A stretch of 64,000 nucleotides of DNA, from positions 806,001 through 870,000 of the forward strand of contig CAWGZY010000002.1 of NCBI GenBank assembly GCA_963827085.1, read 5' to 3'. The stretch comes from JAGVPT01 sp963827085 (GTDB lineage Bacteria > Bacteroidota > Ignavibacteria > UBA10030 > UBA8401). Shown piece after piece: positions 8,899 to 17,915 of this stretch (position 1 is its first letter; each line of letters begins with the position of its first letter). The translations under genes and the position numbers were made by a program. The notes below the pieces were generated by a model. It was not told where the DNA came from. It worked only from the letters and a program-made list of their open reading frames with translations, and ran no database searches.

Positions 8899-9515
8899 TG
8901 ATAGGATTTCACGTGGACAAAATTGAAACCGTTATTTTTGATATAGGCGGGGTGTTGCTCAACATCGACCATGACGCGTTTCCGCGGCTGCTCGGCATTG
9001 AACGGGATCGGGTTAGCCATGTCGATAAGCAGGCGATCGAGCGAATAGCGGGAGAATACGAAATAGGGCGTATCGGCACGGAAAAATTTTTTGGGATGAT
9101 GGATGAGATTTTTAAAGGGAAGTATAGCAGGGGGAAACTTGAGAATGCCTGGAACGCTATCGTTGTAGAGAAGAATTCCAGGATCATTCCGATCGTCGAT
9201 GCGATTCAGGCACGGTATCAAACGGCAATTCTGAGCAACACGAATCCCACCCATTTCCAGGAATCGTGCGATACTGCGGCAATCGTCAAAAAATTTTCCA
9301 AATTATATCTCTCTTTTCAAATCGGAGTTGCCAAGCCGAACCCGGCGGCGTATCAGTATGTTATTCGCGATTTATCGGCCGAACCATCTTCCCTTCTTTT
9401 CATCGATGATCTTGCCGAAAACGTGGCTGCAGCAATGAAATGCGGAATGGAGGGGATTGTTTTCAAGGATGCTTCCGGCCTTCAGGCAGAACTACGTTTG
9501 CGCCAAATGTTGTAA
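8898..9515 (+). CDS. HAD-superfamily hydrolase (phosphatase-like)
   Basis: This 205-residue protein has the HAD fold motifs: motif I FDIGGVLLNID with the nucleophile Asp near residue 15, motif II LSNTNPTH, the lysine in VAKPNPAAY, and motif IV FIDDLAEN. The first Asp is followed by Ile-Gly rather than by a second Asp two residues on, as in the YihX/epoxide-hydrolase-like branch of subfamily IA. It is probably a small-molecule phosphatase; the substrate cannot be told. The start ATG shares one base with the mfd stop, so translation is likely coupled to mfd. Confidence 0.85.
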   Translation: MIGFHVDKIETVIFDIGGVLLNIDHDAFPRLLGIERDRVSHVDKQAIERIAGEYEIGRIGTEKFFGMMDEIFKGKYSRGKLENAWNAIVVEKNSRIIPIVDAIQARYQTAILSNTNPTHFQESCDTAAIVKKFSKLYLSFQIGVAKPNPAAYQYVIRDLSAEPSSLLFIDDLAENVAAAMKCGMEGIVFKDASGLQAELRLRQML

Positions 9516-9594
9516 TTACGCTTTAGCTTTGCATCCTCAATTACTTTCCCACCATCACACCCATCAAAACCCCTAAATTTCTTTAGTTTTCACT

Positions 9595-9665
9595 TGACTT
9601 TAAGTCATAATTCCATAAATTTCGTGCATCATAGTGGGTAAAAGTGGGGAATTTGACTTGTCAAA
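9595..9665 (+). promoter_or_regulatory. dcw promoter region with MraZ-binding repeats
   Basis: TGGGT (9635-9639) and TGGGG (9645-9649) are separated by exactly five bases, matching the TGGGN-N5-TGGGN repeats bound by MraZ in E. coli; a weaker TGCAT lies one 10-base step upstream at 9625. They stand about 60-70 bases before mraZ. Two TTGACT -35-like sequences (9594-9599 and 9653-9658) are each part of a palindrome: TGACTT-T-AAGTCA at 9595-9607 and TTTGAC-TT-GTCAAA at 9652-9665. Auto-repression of the dcw operon by MraZ is inferred from the known system. Exact -10 elements are unclear. Confidence 0.6.
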
Positions 9666-9706
9666 TCGCGTCATATTTAAAGATTTCTTGAAAGCTGTGG
9701 GTTCTT

Positions 9707-10165
9707 ATGTCGTCGTTTAAAGGTTCATATTCGTACTCCGTTGACAATAAAGGAAGGATTAATATTCCCGCGAAAATGCGGAAAAATCTATCCCCGGAAG
9801 CAAACGACCTTTTTATCATCACGCGCGGGTATGAATCATGCCTTTTTTTATATCCAAACGATGAGTGGATCAAGGTCGAACAATCGTTGCGTCAGCTTTC
9901 TCCGGCAGACCCCCGCCATCGGTTCGTCACCCGTACCCTCCTGCAATATGCCACTGAGAGCCAGCTCGACGGACAGTTCCGAATAATCATTCCGAAGGAG
10001 CTCCTGCAATTCGCGAAAATTGAGAATGAAGTGCTGATCCTTGGAATGCTCGAACGCATCGAGGTTTGGGATCCGAAGGTCTACAATGAGTATATGACGA
10101 CGCAATCGCAGAATGAGAGTTATGAAAGTGTTGCTGCGACAATCTTTAAACCGCCGCCGGAATAA
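9707..10165 (+). CDS. mraZ: Transcriptional regulator MraZ
   Basis: MraZ is a DNA-binding repressor of the division and wall cluster, made of two AbrB-like SpoVT halves that assemble into a ring. The 152-residue product shows both repeats: FKGSYSYSVDNKGRINIPAKMR at the N-terminus and the second DGQFRIIIPKELL segment around residue 88. Length matches the family (about 140-155). It is the first gene of the dcw cluster, as usual, and MraZ-type TGGGN repeats lie upstream at 9635-9649, so autoregulation is likely. The stop is 14 bases before the rsmH start, consistent with one transcript. Confidence 0.97.
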   Translation: MSSFKGSYSYSVDNKGRINIPAKMRKNLSPEANDLFIITRGYESCLFLYPNDEWIKVEQSLRQLSPADPRHRFVTRTLLQYATESQLDGQFRIIIPKELLQFAKIENEVLILGMLERIEVWDPKVYNEYMTTQSQNESYESVAATIFKPPPE

Positions 10166-10179
10166 TTTCGCAAAAACAT

Positions 10180-11109
10180 GTGACCAGTCCATATCATCTT
10201 CCGGTGCTGCGGGATGAAGTCGTAAAGTTCCTTATCACCAAGCACGATGGAGTATACGTCGACGGCACGCTCGGCGGCGGAGGGCATGCCGAGAATATTT
10301 TAGAGAAGATTTATCCACTCGGAACGCTCATCGGCATTGATGCCGATGCCGATGCACATGGTGAAGCCGGAAAACGGCTGCAACGTTTTTCTGCGAAGGT
10401 TGTTTTTGTCCACGATAATAATGCCAACATCCGGTCCATTCTTCAATCGCATGATATTCCCTCGATTCAAGGCATGCTGCTCGACCTTGGCGTCTCATCG
10501 TTTCAGTTGGACGAGGGAAGCAAGGGTTTTTCGTTCCGCGGCAACGATGTGCTGGATATGAGGATGGATCGGCGTCAGCCTTTTAATGCATCGACGGTGA
10601 TTAACACGTATTCGGCTGAAGAATTAGCCGATGTTTTTTGGAAGTACGGCGAAGAAAAGAATTCAAGGAAAATCGCCCGTGCGATTGTTGAACGGCGGGG
10701 GGTGAAAAAGATAGAAACAACGGGGGATTTAGCAGACGTTGTCGAAAGAAGGGTTCCAGGGCAATTCCTGACAAAAACATTGGCTCGTATTTTCCAGGCG
10801 TTAAGGATTGAAGTAAACCACGAGCTCGATTCCCTTTCGCGTACGTTGAACGATACGGTAGGCCTCCTTGCGAGCGGCGGCCGCATCGCGGTGATTTCAT
10901 ACCACTCACTCGAAGATAGAATTGTGAAAAGCTTTTTCATGGAACAATCCGCAACAGTTATTCCATCCGGGCACAAGCTTGTACCGGATATGCCGGCAAC
11001 TCCAACACTCAGAGTGCTCATGAGAAAACCCGTCGTACCATCCCGGGAAGAGCAATTGTCAAACCCGCGTTCACGGAGCGCTAAAATGAGAGTCGCAGAA
11101 AGAATCTGA
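10180..11109 (+). CDS. rsmH: 16S rRNA (cytosine1402-N4)-methyltransferase RsmH (MraW)
   Basis: RsmH methylates N4 of cytidine 1402 in the 16S rRNA decoding centre using S-adenosylmethionine. Motifs seen are YVDGTLGGGGHAE (SAM binding, about residues 25-37), LLDLGVSSFQLD near 104-115, and SYHSLEDRIVK near 244. The length of 309 residues is typical. The start is GTG at 10180 (reading MTSPYHLPVL); the overlapping ATG at 10178 is followed at once by TGA and cannot be used. The stop overlaps the next start in TGATG, implying coupled translation with ftsL. Confidence 0.97.
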   Translation: MTSPYHLPVLRDEVVKFLITKHDGVYVDGTLGGGGHAENILEKIYPLGTLIGIDADADAHGEAGKRLQRFSAKVVFVHDNNANIRSILQSHDIPSIQGMLLDLGVSSFQLDEGSKGFSFRGNDVLDMRMDRRQPFNASTVINTYSAEELADVFWKYGEEKNSRKIARAIVERRGVKKIETTGDLADVVERRVPGQFLTKTLARIFQALRIEVNHELDSLSRTLNDTVGLLASGGRIAVISYHSLEDRIVKSFFMEQSATVIPSGHKLVPDMPATPTLRVLMRKPVVPSREEQLSNPRSRSAKMRVAERI

Positions 11110-11555
11110 TGGCACGAGTCTACAATGAACATACTTCTTCACCCAGTGCCTCGACGGTCTCAGACGGGCGGTATATCTACAACGGGAATGTCGTTTCGGG
11201 TCAACCCGCGTCGGTCCCGATTCGTGAAACCCGGTCGAACAGAAAGGCAGTTCAACGGAAACATTCGACGTTTAATATCGTCAGCGGCCTGTTTTTGCTT
11301 GCCGCGCTGAGTTTGCTGTATACGGGAAATGTCATTGCGGTGAATCAGTTGATGAAAGAAGTGAACGACCTCAACAACCGGTACAATTCCATCGTCAGTA
11401 ATACCGAAGTGTTGAAGGCAGAGATCGCGCGAAAGTCGAGCCTCGACCGGATCAGCCTGATGGCGAAAGAAGAAGTGGGCCTGACAAATCCGAAGGAACC
11501 CCCCGTGTGGTTTGAAGTGGACCAGGACAAGATTGACGAGTTGACAAAGAGATAG
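11109..11555 (+). CDS. ftsL: FtsL-like cell division protein
   Basis: This 148-residue protein has a charged cytoplasmic N-terminus, one membrane helix at about 58-77 (IVSGLFLLAALSLLYTGNVI), and a periplasmic coiled coil (VNDLNNRYNSIVSNTEVLKAEI). That is the bitopic layout of FtsL, a partner of FtsB/FtsQ in the divisome. Sequence similarity within FtsL is low, so the call rests on layout and on its place between rsmH and the ftsI-type transpeptidase. The start ATG overlaps the rsmH stop by one base. The N-terminal tail of about 55 residues is longer than in E. coli FtsL. Confidence 0.8.
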   Translation: MARVYNEHTSSPSASTVSDGRYIYNGNVVSGQPASVPIRETRSNRKAVQRKHSTFNIVSGLFLLAALSLLYTGNVIAVNQLMKEVNDLNNRYNSIVSNTEVLKAEIARKSSLDRISLMAKEEVGLTNPKEPPVWFEVDQDKIDELTKR

Positions 11556-11557
11556 TT

Positions 11558-13744
11558 ATGTCAGGATTCGGTACAGAAGAAAGGTCCGGGGGAACGGCAT
11601 CATCGCCGGCGCTTAACTCCGTCAACCATTCTGCCCGGCTGCTGACGACGAAGATCGTGCTCTTGATGGCATTTGTCGTTGCCGGATTACGCCTGGTGCA
11701 GATCCAAATAATAGACTCGGGCAAATACCAGGCGATCGCCCGGAAGCAGTATGAAGTAAAAATAGTCCTGCCGTCGACCCGAGGAAATATTTATGACCGG
11801 CAGGGGAATATCCTTGTTTCCAATTCCATGTTTTTCTCCTATGCCGCCGACCCGAAAATTGTCGGGGACGGAGCCGCCGCTGTTGCAAAAAAATTCTCGC
11901 GAGTGTTCGGGAAACCGGAGGAATTCTATCTTGAAAAAATGCAGGACGAGAAGCGTTTCGTCTGGCTTGAACGCCACGTGAGCCCCGAGGTTGCCAAGCG
12001 CCTTCAGGCGAACGCGCTTGAAGGAGTTGCCGAGTTAAACGAACCGAAGCGCCTGTATCATTATGACAACATCGGGGGACAGGTTATCGGATGCACAAAT
12101 ATTGACAATGTCGGCATCAGCGGAATAGAGTATTCGTACGACAAAGCATTGCGCGGCGCCGATGGATTTGTGGTTATGCAGCGGGATGGAATGGGGCGGA
12201 AACGCCCGTCGGCGGATTATCCCCGCCAGGAACCGATGCACGGCCATTCGATCGGGCTGACAATCGACGTCGGGTATCAGTCCATTGTTGAGGACGAGCT
12301 AAAGAAGGGCGTGGAGCGGATGAAGGCTACTGCCGGCCTTGCAATGATCCTCAACCCGAATACCGGTGAAGTGCTTGCGATGGCGCATATCCCGAGCGTG
12401 AACCCGTACGATGTCGCTCATACGGATGCGCAAACGCTGAGAGCGCGGGCAGTCTCCGACATGTTTGAACCTGGTTCTGTTTTCAAAATCGTTACCGTAT
12501 CGGCGGCGTTGGAGCATAAAATCATTGCGCCCGATCAAATGTTTTTTGCCGAGCATGGAAAATACAGAGTGCCGCTCAACGGGGGAAAGTTTCGGCTCAT
12601 CACGGACACGCATGAAAGCGGCATGATCACATTCCAGCAAGGATTGGAATTGTCGAGCAATATTGTGATGGCGAAAGCAAGCGACATTATCGGTGCTGAG
12701 CGGCTCTACACGCAGGCGCGTGATTACGGTTTCGGCATGCCGACCGGAATTGAGCTTCCCGGAGAAGCGAGCGGCGAATTGAAAAAACCGGTTGAATGGT
12801 CCGGAGTAACGCTTAACTCCATCGCCTACGGGTATGAAATCGCAGTAACGCCGCTTCAGATTGCTGCGGCATACTGCGCGGTTGCAAACGGCGGCATACT
12901 TATGAAACCGTACATCATCGCCAAAGAAACAGACGAGGCCGGCGAACTTGTGTATACCGGGCACCCTGAAAAAATTCGGCGGGTCATTTCTGAAGAAACA
13001 GCAAAGACGATGAGAGATTTTTTTGTGGGCGTTGTCGAGAGAGGAACGGGGCAATCGGCAAAAATACCCGGCATCACAGTCGCTGGAAAGACGGGTACAT
13101 CGCGTAATTATGTCGACGGAAAATATGCGTCGGGAAATTACAACGCAACGTTCGTCGGATTTTTCCCAGCCGAGAAGCCGGAGCTTGTCTGTTTAGTGAT
13201 TATGGAAAATCCGACCGCCGGAGGATACACCGGCGCTCTCGCGAGCGCTCCGATTTTCAAAGCGATCGCGCAGCAAATTATCAACAACAACGGATTATTT
13301 TCAAAGGCTGCGTTCGCGGAAAAAGGGAGTGATGAATCGCAGCCGCTCGTCCCGGTGCCGGACGTTTCACATCTTCAACGCGAGGCGGCTGAACAGATCC
13401 TCAAAAGCAACGGCTTTCGCGTTAATACAGCAGGCGACGGCGATATCGTGGTCCGGCAAGTTCCTGACGCCGGGAAGAAAATTGACCGCGGGGAAACGGT
13501 GCAGCTGATTGTCAGCCAGTCGAGCGGTACGATGCTCAATGGAGGTTCCGTCGTTCCCGACCTGCACGGCATGAGTCTTCGGAGTGCGATCAACAGGTTG
13601 ACGGCTGAGAAATTTGACGTTGCGGTTGTCGGCTCGGGTGTCGTTGTCCATCAATCCCCTGAAGCGAACGCACCCGCAAAACAGGGAGAGAGAGTAGTTT
13701 TAATTTGTGAGCCGAAACCGTTGGCGTCGGCCCAGCTTTATTGA
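11558..13744 (+). CDS. ftsI: Septal peptidoglycan transpeptidase (FtsI/PBP3-like) with two PASTA domains
   Basis: This class B penicillin-binding protein cross-links septal peptidoglycan. The 728-residue protein has one N-terminal membrane helix (about 28-46), a dimerization/pedestal domain, and a transpeptidase domain with the acylated serine in SVFK (about residue 306), an SSN motif near 368, and KTGTS near 510. Two PASTA domains follow at about 600-660 and 664-720 (VPDVSHLQ..., VPDLHGMS...). PASTA tails are typical of SpoVD/PBP2x-type proteins and occur in FtsI of Bacteroidota/Chlorobiota. It starts two bases after the ftsL stop, in the usual dcw position. Confidence 0.95.
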   Translation: MSGFGTEERSGGTASSPALNSVNHSARLLTTKIVLLMAFVVAGLRLVQIQIIDSGKYQAIARKQYEVKIVLPSTRGNIYDRQGNILVSNSMFFSYAADPKIVGDGAAAVAKKFSRVFGKPEEFYLEKMQDEKRFVWLERHVSPEVAKRLQANALEGVAELNEPKRLYHYDNIGGQVIGCTNIDNVGISGIEYSYDKALRGADGFVVMQRDGMGRKRPSADYPRQEPMHGHSIGLTIDVGYQSIVEDELKKGVERMKATAGLAMILNPNTGEVLAMAHIPSVNPYDVAHTDAQTLRARAVSDMFEPGSVFKIVTVSAALEHKIIAPDQMFFAEHGKYRVPLNGGKFRLITDTHESGMITFQQGLELSSNIVMAKASDIIGAERLYTQARDYGFGMPTGIELPGEASGELKKPVEWSGVTLNSIAYGYEIAVTPLQIAAAYCAVANGGILMKPYIIAKETDEAGELVYTGHPEKIRRVISEETAKTMRDFFVGVVERGTGQSAKIPGITVAGKTGTSRNYVDGKYASGNYNATFVGFFPAEKPELVCLVIMENPTAGGYTGALASAPIFKAIAQQIINNNGLFSKAAFAEKGSDESQPLVPVPDVSHLQREAAEQILKSNGFRVNTAGDGDIVVRQVPDAGKKIDRGETVQLIVSQSSGTMLNGGSVVPDLHGMSLRSAINRLTAEKFDVAVVGSGVVVHQSPEANAPAKQGERVVLICEPKPLASAQLY

Positions 13745-13760
13745 TTCGGCGAATCGAAGT

Positions 13761-15284
13761 ATGACATTATCATCATTGCTGGAAGGTGTTGCAGTTTCGA
13801 AGATGTTCCAAACAACGTATGGCGGAATGGTTGTGACGCACGATGTTGAGATCAACGGACTCCAATACGATTCGCGGAAAGTCCGGGAAGGCGATATGTT
13901 TATCGCGATCAAAGGCGCGCTGGCAGACGGACACAATCATATCGGCACTGCCGTGGCGAATGGCGCTAAAGCCGTGGTCATGGAGAACGATGCACTCCTC
14001 CCCGACTCGTTCTTCATGCACGCGGGAGTCGTAAAGATCGTGGTCCGCAGCACGCGGAGGACACTTGCGGTGATGTCGGCAAATTATTTCGGACACCCCG
14101 CGAAACAGCTCCGATTGATCGGTGTGACGGGAACAAACGGAAAGACGACAACGACGTACCTTATCAAACAATTACTGGAATTAAGCACCCCGTCAATGCT
14201 GGGCAAAGTCGGTTTGATCGGGACGATAGAATATATGGTGGGCCAAGAGAAATACCCTGCAACCCATACAACGCCGGAATCTCTCGAACTGCACAAGCTC
14301 TTCGCAACAATGCTCCAGAGAGGCTGCACCCATGTTGTTATGGAAGTCTCATCACATTCGCTCCATCAAGACCGCGTGTACGGCCTTGAGTTCGAAGCAG
14401 CGGTTTTCACAAATTTGACGCAGGACCATCTCGATTATCACGGCACGATGGAAAACTATTTTCAGGCCAAGAAAATCCTTTTTGACAGTCTGCCGTCATC
14501 AAGCTGGGCCATCACAAACAGCGATGATGCCTACGGGTCAAAAATTGCGCAGGGGACAAAGGCGTCTGTGCTGACCTACAGCGTTAACGGAACGTCCGAC
14601 ATCAGCGCAAAGAGCGTCTCGCTTTCGATGAGCGGGACGTCGTTTGTTCTTCACCATCGCGCCGAAAAAATTGAGCTGCACTCTCATCTTGTCGGCCGTT
14701 TCAACGTCTACAACATTCTTGCTGCCTGTTCTGCCGGCATCGCTCTTGGAGTTCCGGCACAATCCATCCACACCGGCGTTGCATCTTTTTCTTCGGTGCC
14801 GGGGCGTTTCGAGCGAATTCTCTCGCCCGGCGGATGGTCGGCTATTATCGATTACGCACACACGCCGGACGCGCTGGAGAAATGCCTGAATACGATTCGA
14901 GATGTTTTGCCGGAACAGGGTTCAAATAAAATCATCACCGTTTTTGGCGCTGGGGGAGACAGGGATAAAACAAAACGTCCTCTTATGGGGAAAATTGTAG
15001 ATACGATGAGCGATGTTGCGGTTGTCACGTCCGATAATCCGCGCACGGAAAATCCGGCCGCAATCATCGGCGACATTCTAAACGGCGTTCATCGAAAAAA
15101 TGATCTGTTTATCGAACCGGACCGGCGCCTCGCAATTACCAGTGCTCTCTCCATGGCGCGGGCGGGAGATATCGTCCTTATTGCCGGCAAAGGCCATGAA
15201 GACTATCAGATCATCGGAACAACAAAACATCATTTCAGCGACAGAGAAATTGTTCAAGAATTTATTGCATCGCGTCTCTCATGA
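13761..15284 (+). CDS. murE: UDP-MurNAc-tripeptide synthetase MurE (meso-diaminopimelate adding)
   Basis: MurE is the cytosolic ligase that adds the third amino acid to UDP-MurNAc-L-Ala-D-Glu. The ATG at 13761 (MTLSSLLEGV) is chosen, giving 507 residues; the frame is open upstream only across the end of ftsI. The ATP-binding motif GTNGKTTTTY is at about residue 123, and the C-terminal DNPRTENP (about 426) is the signature of enzymes using meso-diaminopimelate, which predicts a Gram-negative type peptidoglycan. The end overlaps murF by four bases (ATGA). Confidence 0.96.
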   Translation: MTLSSLLEGVAVSKMFQTTYGGMVVTHDVEINGLQYDSRKVREGDMFIAIKGALADGHNHIGTAVANGAKAVVMENDALLPDSFFMHAGVVKIVVRSTRRTLAVMSANYFGHPAKQLRLIGVTGTNGKTTTTYLIKQLLELSTPSMLGKVGLIGTIEYMVGQEKYPATHTTPESLELHKLFATMLQRGCTHVVMEVSSHSLHQDRVYGLEFEAAVFTNLTQDHLDYHGTMENYFQAKKILFDSLPSSSWAITNSDDAYGSKIAQGTKASVLTYSVNGTSDISAKSVSLSMSGTSFVLHHRAEKIELHSHLVGRFNVYNILAACSAGIALGVPAQSIHTGVASFSSVPGRFERILSPGGWSAIIDYAHTPDALEKCLNTIRDVLPEQGSNKIITVFGAGGDRDKTKRPLMGKIVDTMSDVAVVTSDNPRTENPAAIIGDILNGVHRKNDLFIEPDRRLAITSALSMARAGDIVLIAGKGHEDYQIIGTTKHHFSDREIVQEFIASRLS

Positions 15285-16654
15285 AGTTGTCATTAAAAGA
15301 CCTGGAAAAGCTCCGGCCGGTCGAAGTTGTCAATAAAGTATTGCTGAAGAATAAGAAAGTAACCGGGGTGTCAACCGATTCCCGGACGATTCAGCCGGGA
15401 AACATTTTTATAGCGCTGCGAGGCGAAAAATTTAACGGACATGAATTTGTTGAAGATGCCGTTACACGAAACGCCGCCGCAGTCATTGTCGATGAAACGT
15501 GGAAAAAAGAGAACATTGAATTATCGAAGCGATTGCAGAGCGTCCTGGTGATAGTTTCTGATACCACAAAAGCTCTCGGAGATTTGGCAAATATTTACCG
15601 GAAAAAATTTTCTATTCCTGTTATTGCCGTGGGGGGAAGCAATGGAAAGACGACAACAAAGGAAATGATCGGCGCAGTGCTGCGGACGACATATTCGGTT
15701 TTAAGCACCGAGGGAAATCTCAACAACCATATCGGCGTGCCGCACATGCTCTTCCGTTTGACACCGAAACATGATATCGCCGTTGTTGAACTCGGCACAA
15801 ATCATTTTGGCGAGATGAAATATTTGTGCGGTATCGTTGAGCCGACTCATGCGCTTATTACGAATATCGGCAGAGAACATCTGGAGTTTTTCGGCGACGA
15901 ACAGGGAGTGGCGAAAGAAGAAACGGAATTGTTCAACGCGGTAGCGTCGAAAGGATTTGCGTTCGTCAACGCGGATGACAACTATCTTGTGAAAGAGGGA
16001 AAAAGAGTTCGCCGTGCGCTGAAGTACGGGGTGGCCCGAAAGGTCGACGTTCAGGGGCGGCATGTCCATACAGATGAAGAGGGTCGGCCTGTGTTTGAAC
16101 TTGTCGTGAAAAAGAAAATAAGCGAAGTTTGCCTCTCCACTGCGGGGATGCATAATGTTTCAAATGCTCTGGCCGCCGCGGCAGTCGGGGTAAAATTCAA
16201 AGTGCCGATGAAAGAAATTATTTCGGCGCTAGAACAGCACGCTGGAGCGAACAAACGGATGGAAGTCATCAAACGGAATAATATCACGATCCTCAACGAC
16301 ACATATAACGCTAATCCTGATTCAGTTCTTGCAGCACTAAAAACGCTTCAGTCAATGAAGACCGCAGGGAAAAAAATTGTCGTTCTTGCCGACATGCTCG
16401 AGCTTGGCGGAAAAGCGGAACATGAGCATGCGAAAATTGGCCTTGCGGTGAGTGATTTAGAGCTTGAGTATCTGTTGACGTTCGGGGCGCTTTCGCGGTT
16501 CACGCACGAAGCATCGAAGCTGGCCTTCGCGGAACATTTTGAAACAAAGGAAGCGCTGATCGCTTCACTGAAGAGCCAAATCGCGCCGGGAGATGTCGTT
16601 CTCGTTAAAGGCTCGCGCGGAATGAAAATGGAAGAAGTAACGGCACAAATTTAA
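15281..16654 (+). CDS. murF: UDP-MurNAc-tripeptide:D-alanyl-D-alanine ligase MurF
   Basis: MurF adds the D-Ala-D-Ala dipeptide, the last cytosolic step of the stem peptide. The 457-residue protein has the Mur-ligase ATP site GGSNGKTTTKEM near residue 116, the central domain with TNIGREHLEFFG, and the C-terminal NDTYNANPDS motif near 345, all typical. The start ATG lies inside the murE stop (ATGA), so translation is coupled. No ddl gene for making D-Ala-D-Ala is in the window. Confidence 0.96.
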   Translation: MKLSLKDLEKLRPVEVVNKVLLKNKKVTGVSTDSRTIQPGNIFIALRGEKFNGHEFVEDAVTRNAAAVIVDETWKKENIELSKRLQSVLVIVSDTTKALGDLANIYRKKFSIPVIAVGGSNGKTTTKEMIGAVLRTTYSVLSTEGNLNNHIGVPHMLFRLTPKHDIAVVELGTNHFGEMKYLCGIVEPTHALITNIGREHLEFFGDEQGVAKEETELFNAVASKGFAFVNADDNYLVKEGKRVRRALKYGVARKVDVQGRHVHTDEEGRPVFELVVKKKISEVCLSTAGMHNVSNALAAAAVGVKFKVPMKEIISALEQHAGANKRMEVIKRNNITILNDTYNANPDSVLAALKTLQSMKTAGKKIVVLADMLELGGKAEHEHAKIGLAVSDLELEYLLTFGALSRFTHEASKLAFAEHFETKEALIASLKSQIAPGDVVLVKGSRGMKMEEVTAQI

Positions 16655-16699
16655 AAAGCTGGGATCGCCGATACGCGTTCCCGGCAAAATGAAAAACGT

Positions 16700-17815
16700 A
16701 TGCTCTATTATTTTTTGAATCTTATTGAAAAGCTTTACCATCCGCCCGGCTTTGGCATCGTCCGGTATTTGACATTTCGTTCAGCGGCGGCTGCCGTTAC
16801 AGCGCTCATTATTAGTTTTTGGACCGGGCCGAAAATCATCGCGGCGCTGAAGAAACACCAGATCGGCGAGGCGGCAAAACTTGAAGCCCCGAAAACTCAT
16901 CTCAGTAAAGCCGGCACTCCGACGATGGGAGGGCTTATCGTGCTCGGCTCGGTGCTGATCCCGACGCTGTTGTGGGGGGACCTGAAGAATATGTACGTGC
17001 TGCTCATCATTTTTGTCACGATGGGGCTGGGTCTTGTCGGCTTTTTTGATGATTACCTGAAAGTCGTGAAGAAGAAACGAAAAGGTCTCATCGGCTGGTA
17101 TAAAATTGTCGGGCAAGTGACGGTCGGCCTTGTATTGGGAGCCGCTATGTATTTTTCTCCCGAGCTCAAAGTGGAGAATGCAAATACTATAACGACCGTT
17201 CCGTTCTTTAAGAATCTTAATTTCGATTTCTTCTTCATGTACATCCCGGTCGTGATCTTTATAATTGTCGCGACGTCGAACGCGGTGAACCTTACAGACG
17301 GCCTTGACGGTCTCGCGATCGGCACCGTGGGCATTGTTGCGTTGACGCTTGCCGTGATCAGCTACATTTCGGGAAACATTGAATTCAGCCATTATCTCAA
17401 CATTATCTACATTCGTGGAAACGGCGAGCTTGTCATCTATTGTGCGGCGTTAGTCGGAGCCGCTCTCGGTTTTCTCTGGTTCAACTCGTACCCGGCGCAA
17501 GTGTTTATGGGCGACACCGGTTCGCTCGCGCTCGGCGGAGCTATCGGGGCAATCACGGTTATGATCAAGAAAGAACTCATTCTCCCGATTCTCGGGGGCA
17601 TCTTTTTTATTGAAACAGTATCGGTGATCGTTCAACGGTTGTATTTCAAATACACCAAGAAAAAGTACGGCGAGGGCCGCCGTGTATTCCGCATGGCACC
17701 TATTCACCATCACTTTGAAATGATGGGAATACCGGAACCAAAAATCGTTACGCGCTTTTACATCATCGCTATTATGCTGATGATTGTCAGCCTGGCGACG
17801 TTTAAGGTTCGGTAA
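16700..17815 (+). CDS. mraY: Phospho-MurNAc-pentapeptide transferase MraY
   Basis: MraY transfers phospho-MurNAc-pentapeptide to undecaprenyl phosphate, making lipid I in the inner membrane. The 371-residue protein has about ten membrane helices and the family motifs KAGTPTMGG (about 70-78), FFDDYLK with the catalytic Asp pair (about 115), NAVNLTDGLDGLA, FMGDTGSLALGG and APIHHHFE with the His cluster. The start at 16700 gives MLYYFLNLIEKLYHPPG, the family N-terminus, and lies 45 bases after murF. Confidence 0.97.
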   Translation: MLYYFLNLIEKLYHPPGFGIVRYLTFRSAAAAVTALIISFWTGPKIIAALKKHQIGEAAKLEAPKTHLSKAGTPTMGGLIVLGSVLIPTLLWGDLKNMYVLLIIFVTMGLGLVGFFDDYLKVVKKKRKGLIGWYKIVGQVTVGLVLGAAMYFSPELKVENANTITTVPFFKNLNFDFFFMYIPVVIFIIVATSNAVNLTDGLDGLAIGTVGIVALTLAVISYISGNIEFSHYLNIIYIRGNGELVIYCAALVGAALGFLWFNSYPAQVFMGDTGSLALGGAIGAITVMIKKELILPILGGIFFIETVSVIVQRLYFKYTKKKYGEGRRVFRMAPIHHHFEMMGIPEPKIVTRFYIIAIMLMIVSLATFKVR

Positions 17816-17863
17816 TGATTTCGCCGATGGTGCAGATTAATAATCGATAGATCGTTGGTGAAA

Positions 17864-17907
17864 CATCTGAGAAATCTGCCATCTGAGATAAATCAGTGAA
17901 ATCAGAG
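17864..17907. repeat. Stuttering ATCTGAG/AAATCAG spacer before murD
   Basis: Reiterated units ATCTGAGAAATCTGCC then ATAAATCAGTGAAATCAGAG occupy most of the 100-base spacer between mraY and murD. The left half reads ATCTGA and the right half its complement-like ATCAG, so the stretch can fold back on itself. It belongs with the other low-complexity spacers in this window. No strong ribosome-binding site remains before murD. Confidence 0.5.
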
Positions 17908-17915
17908 TAATCGCA

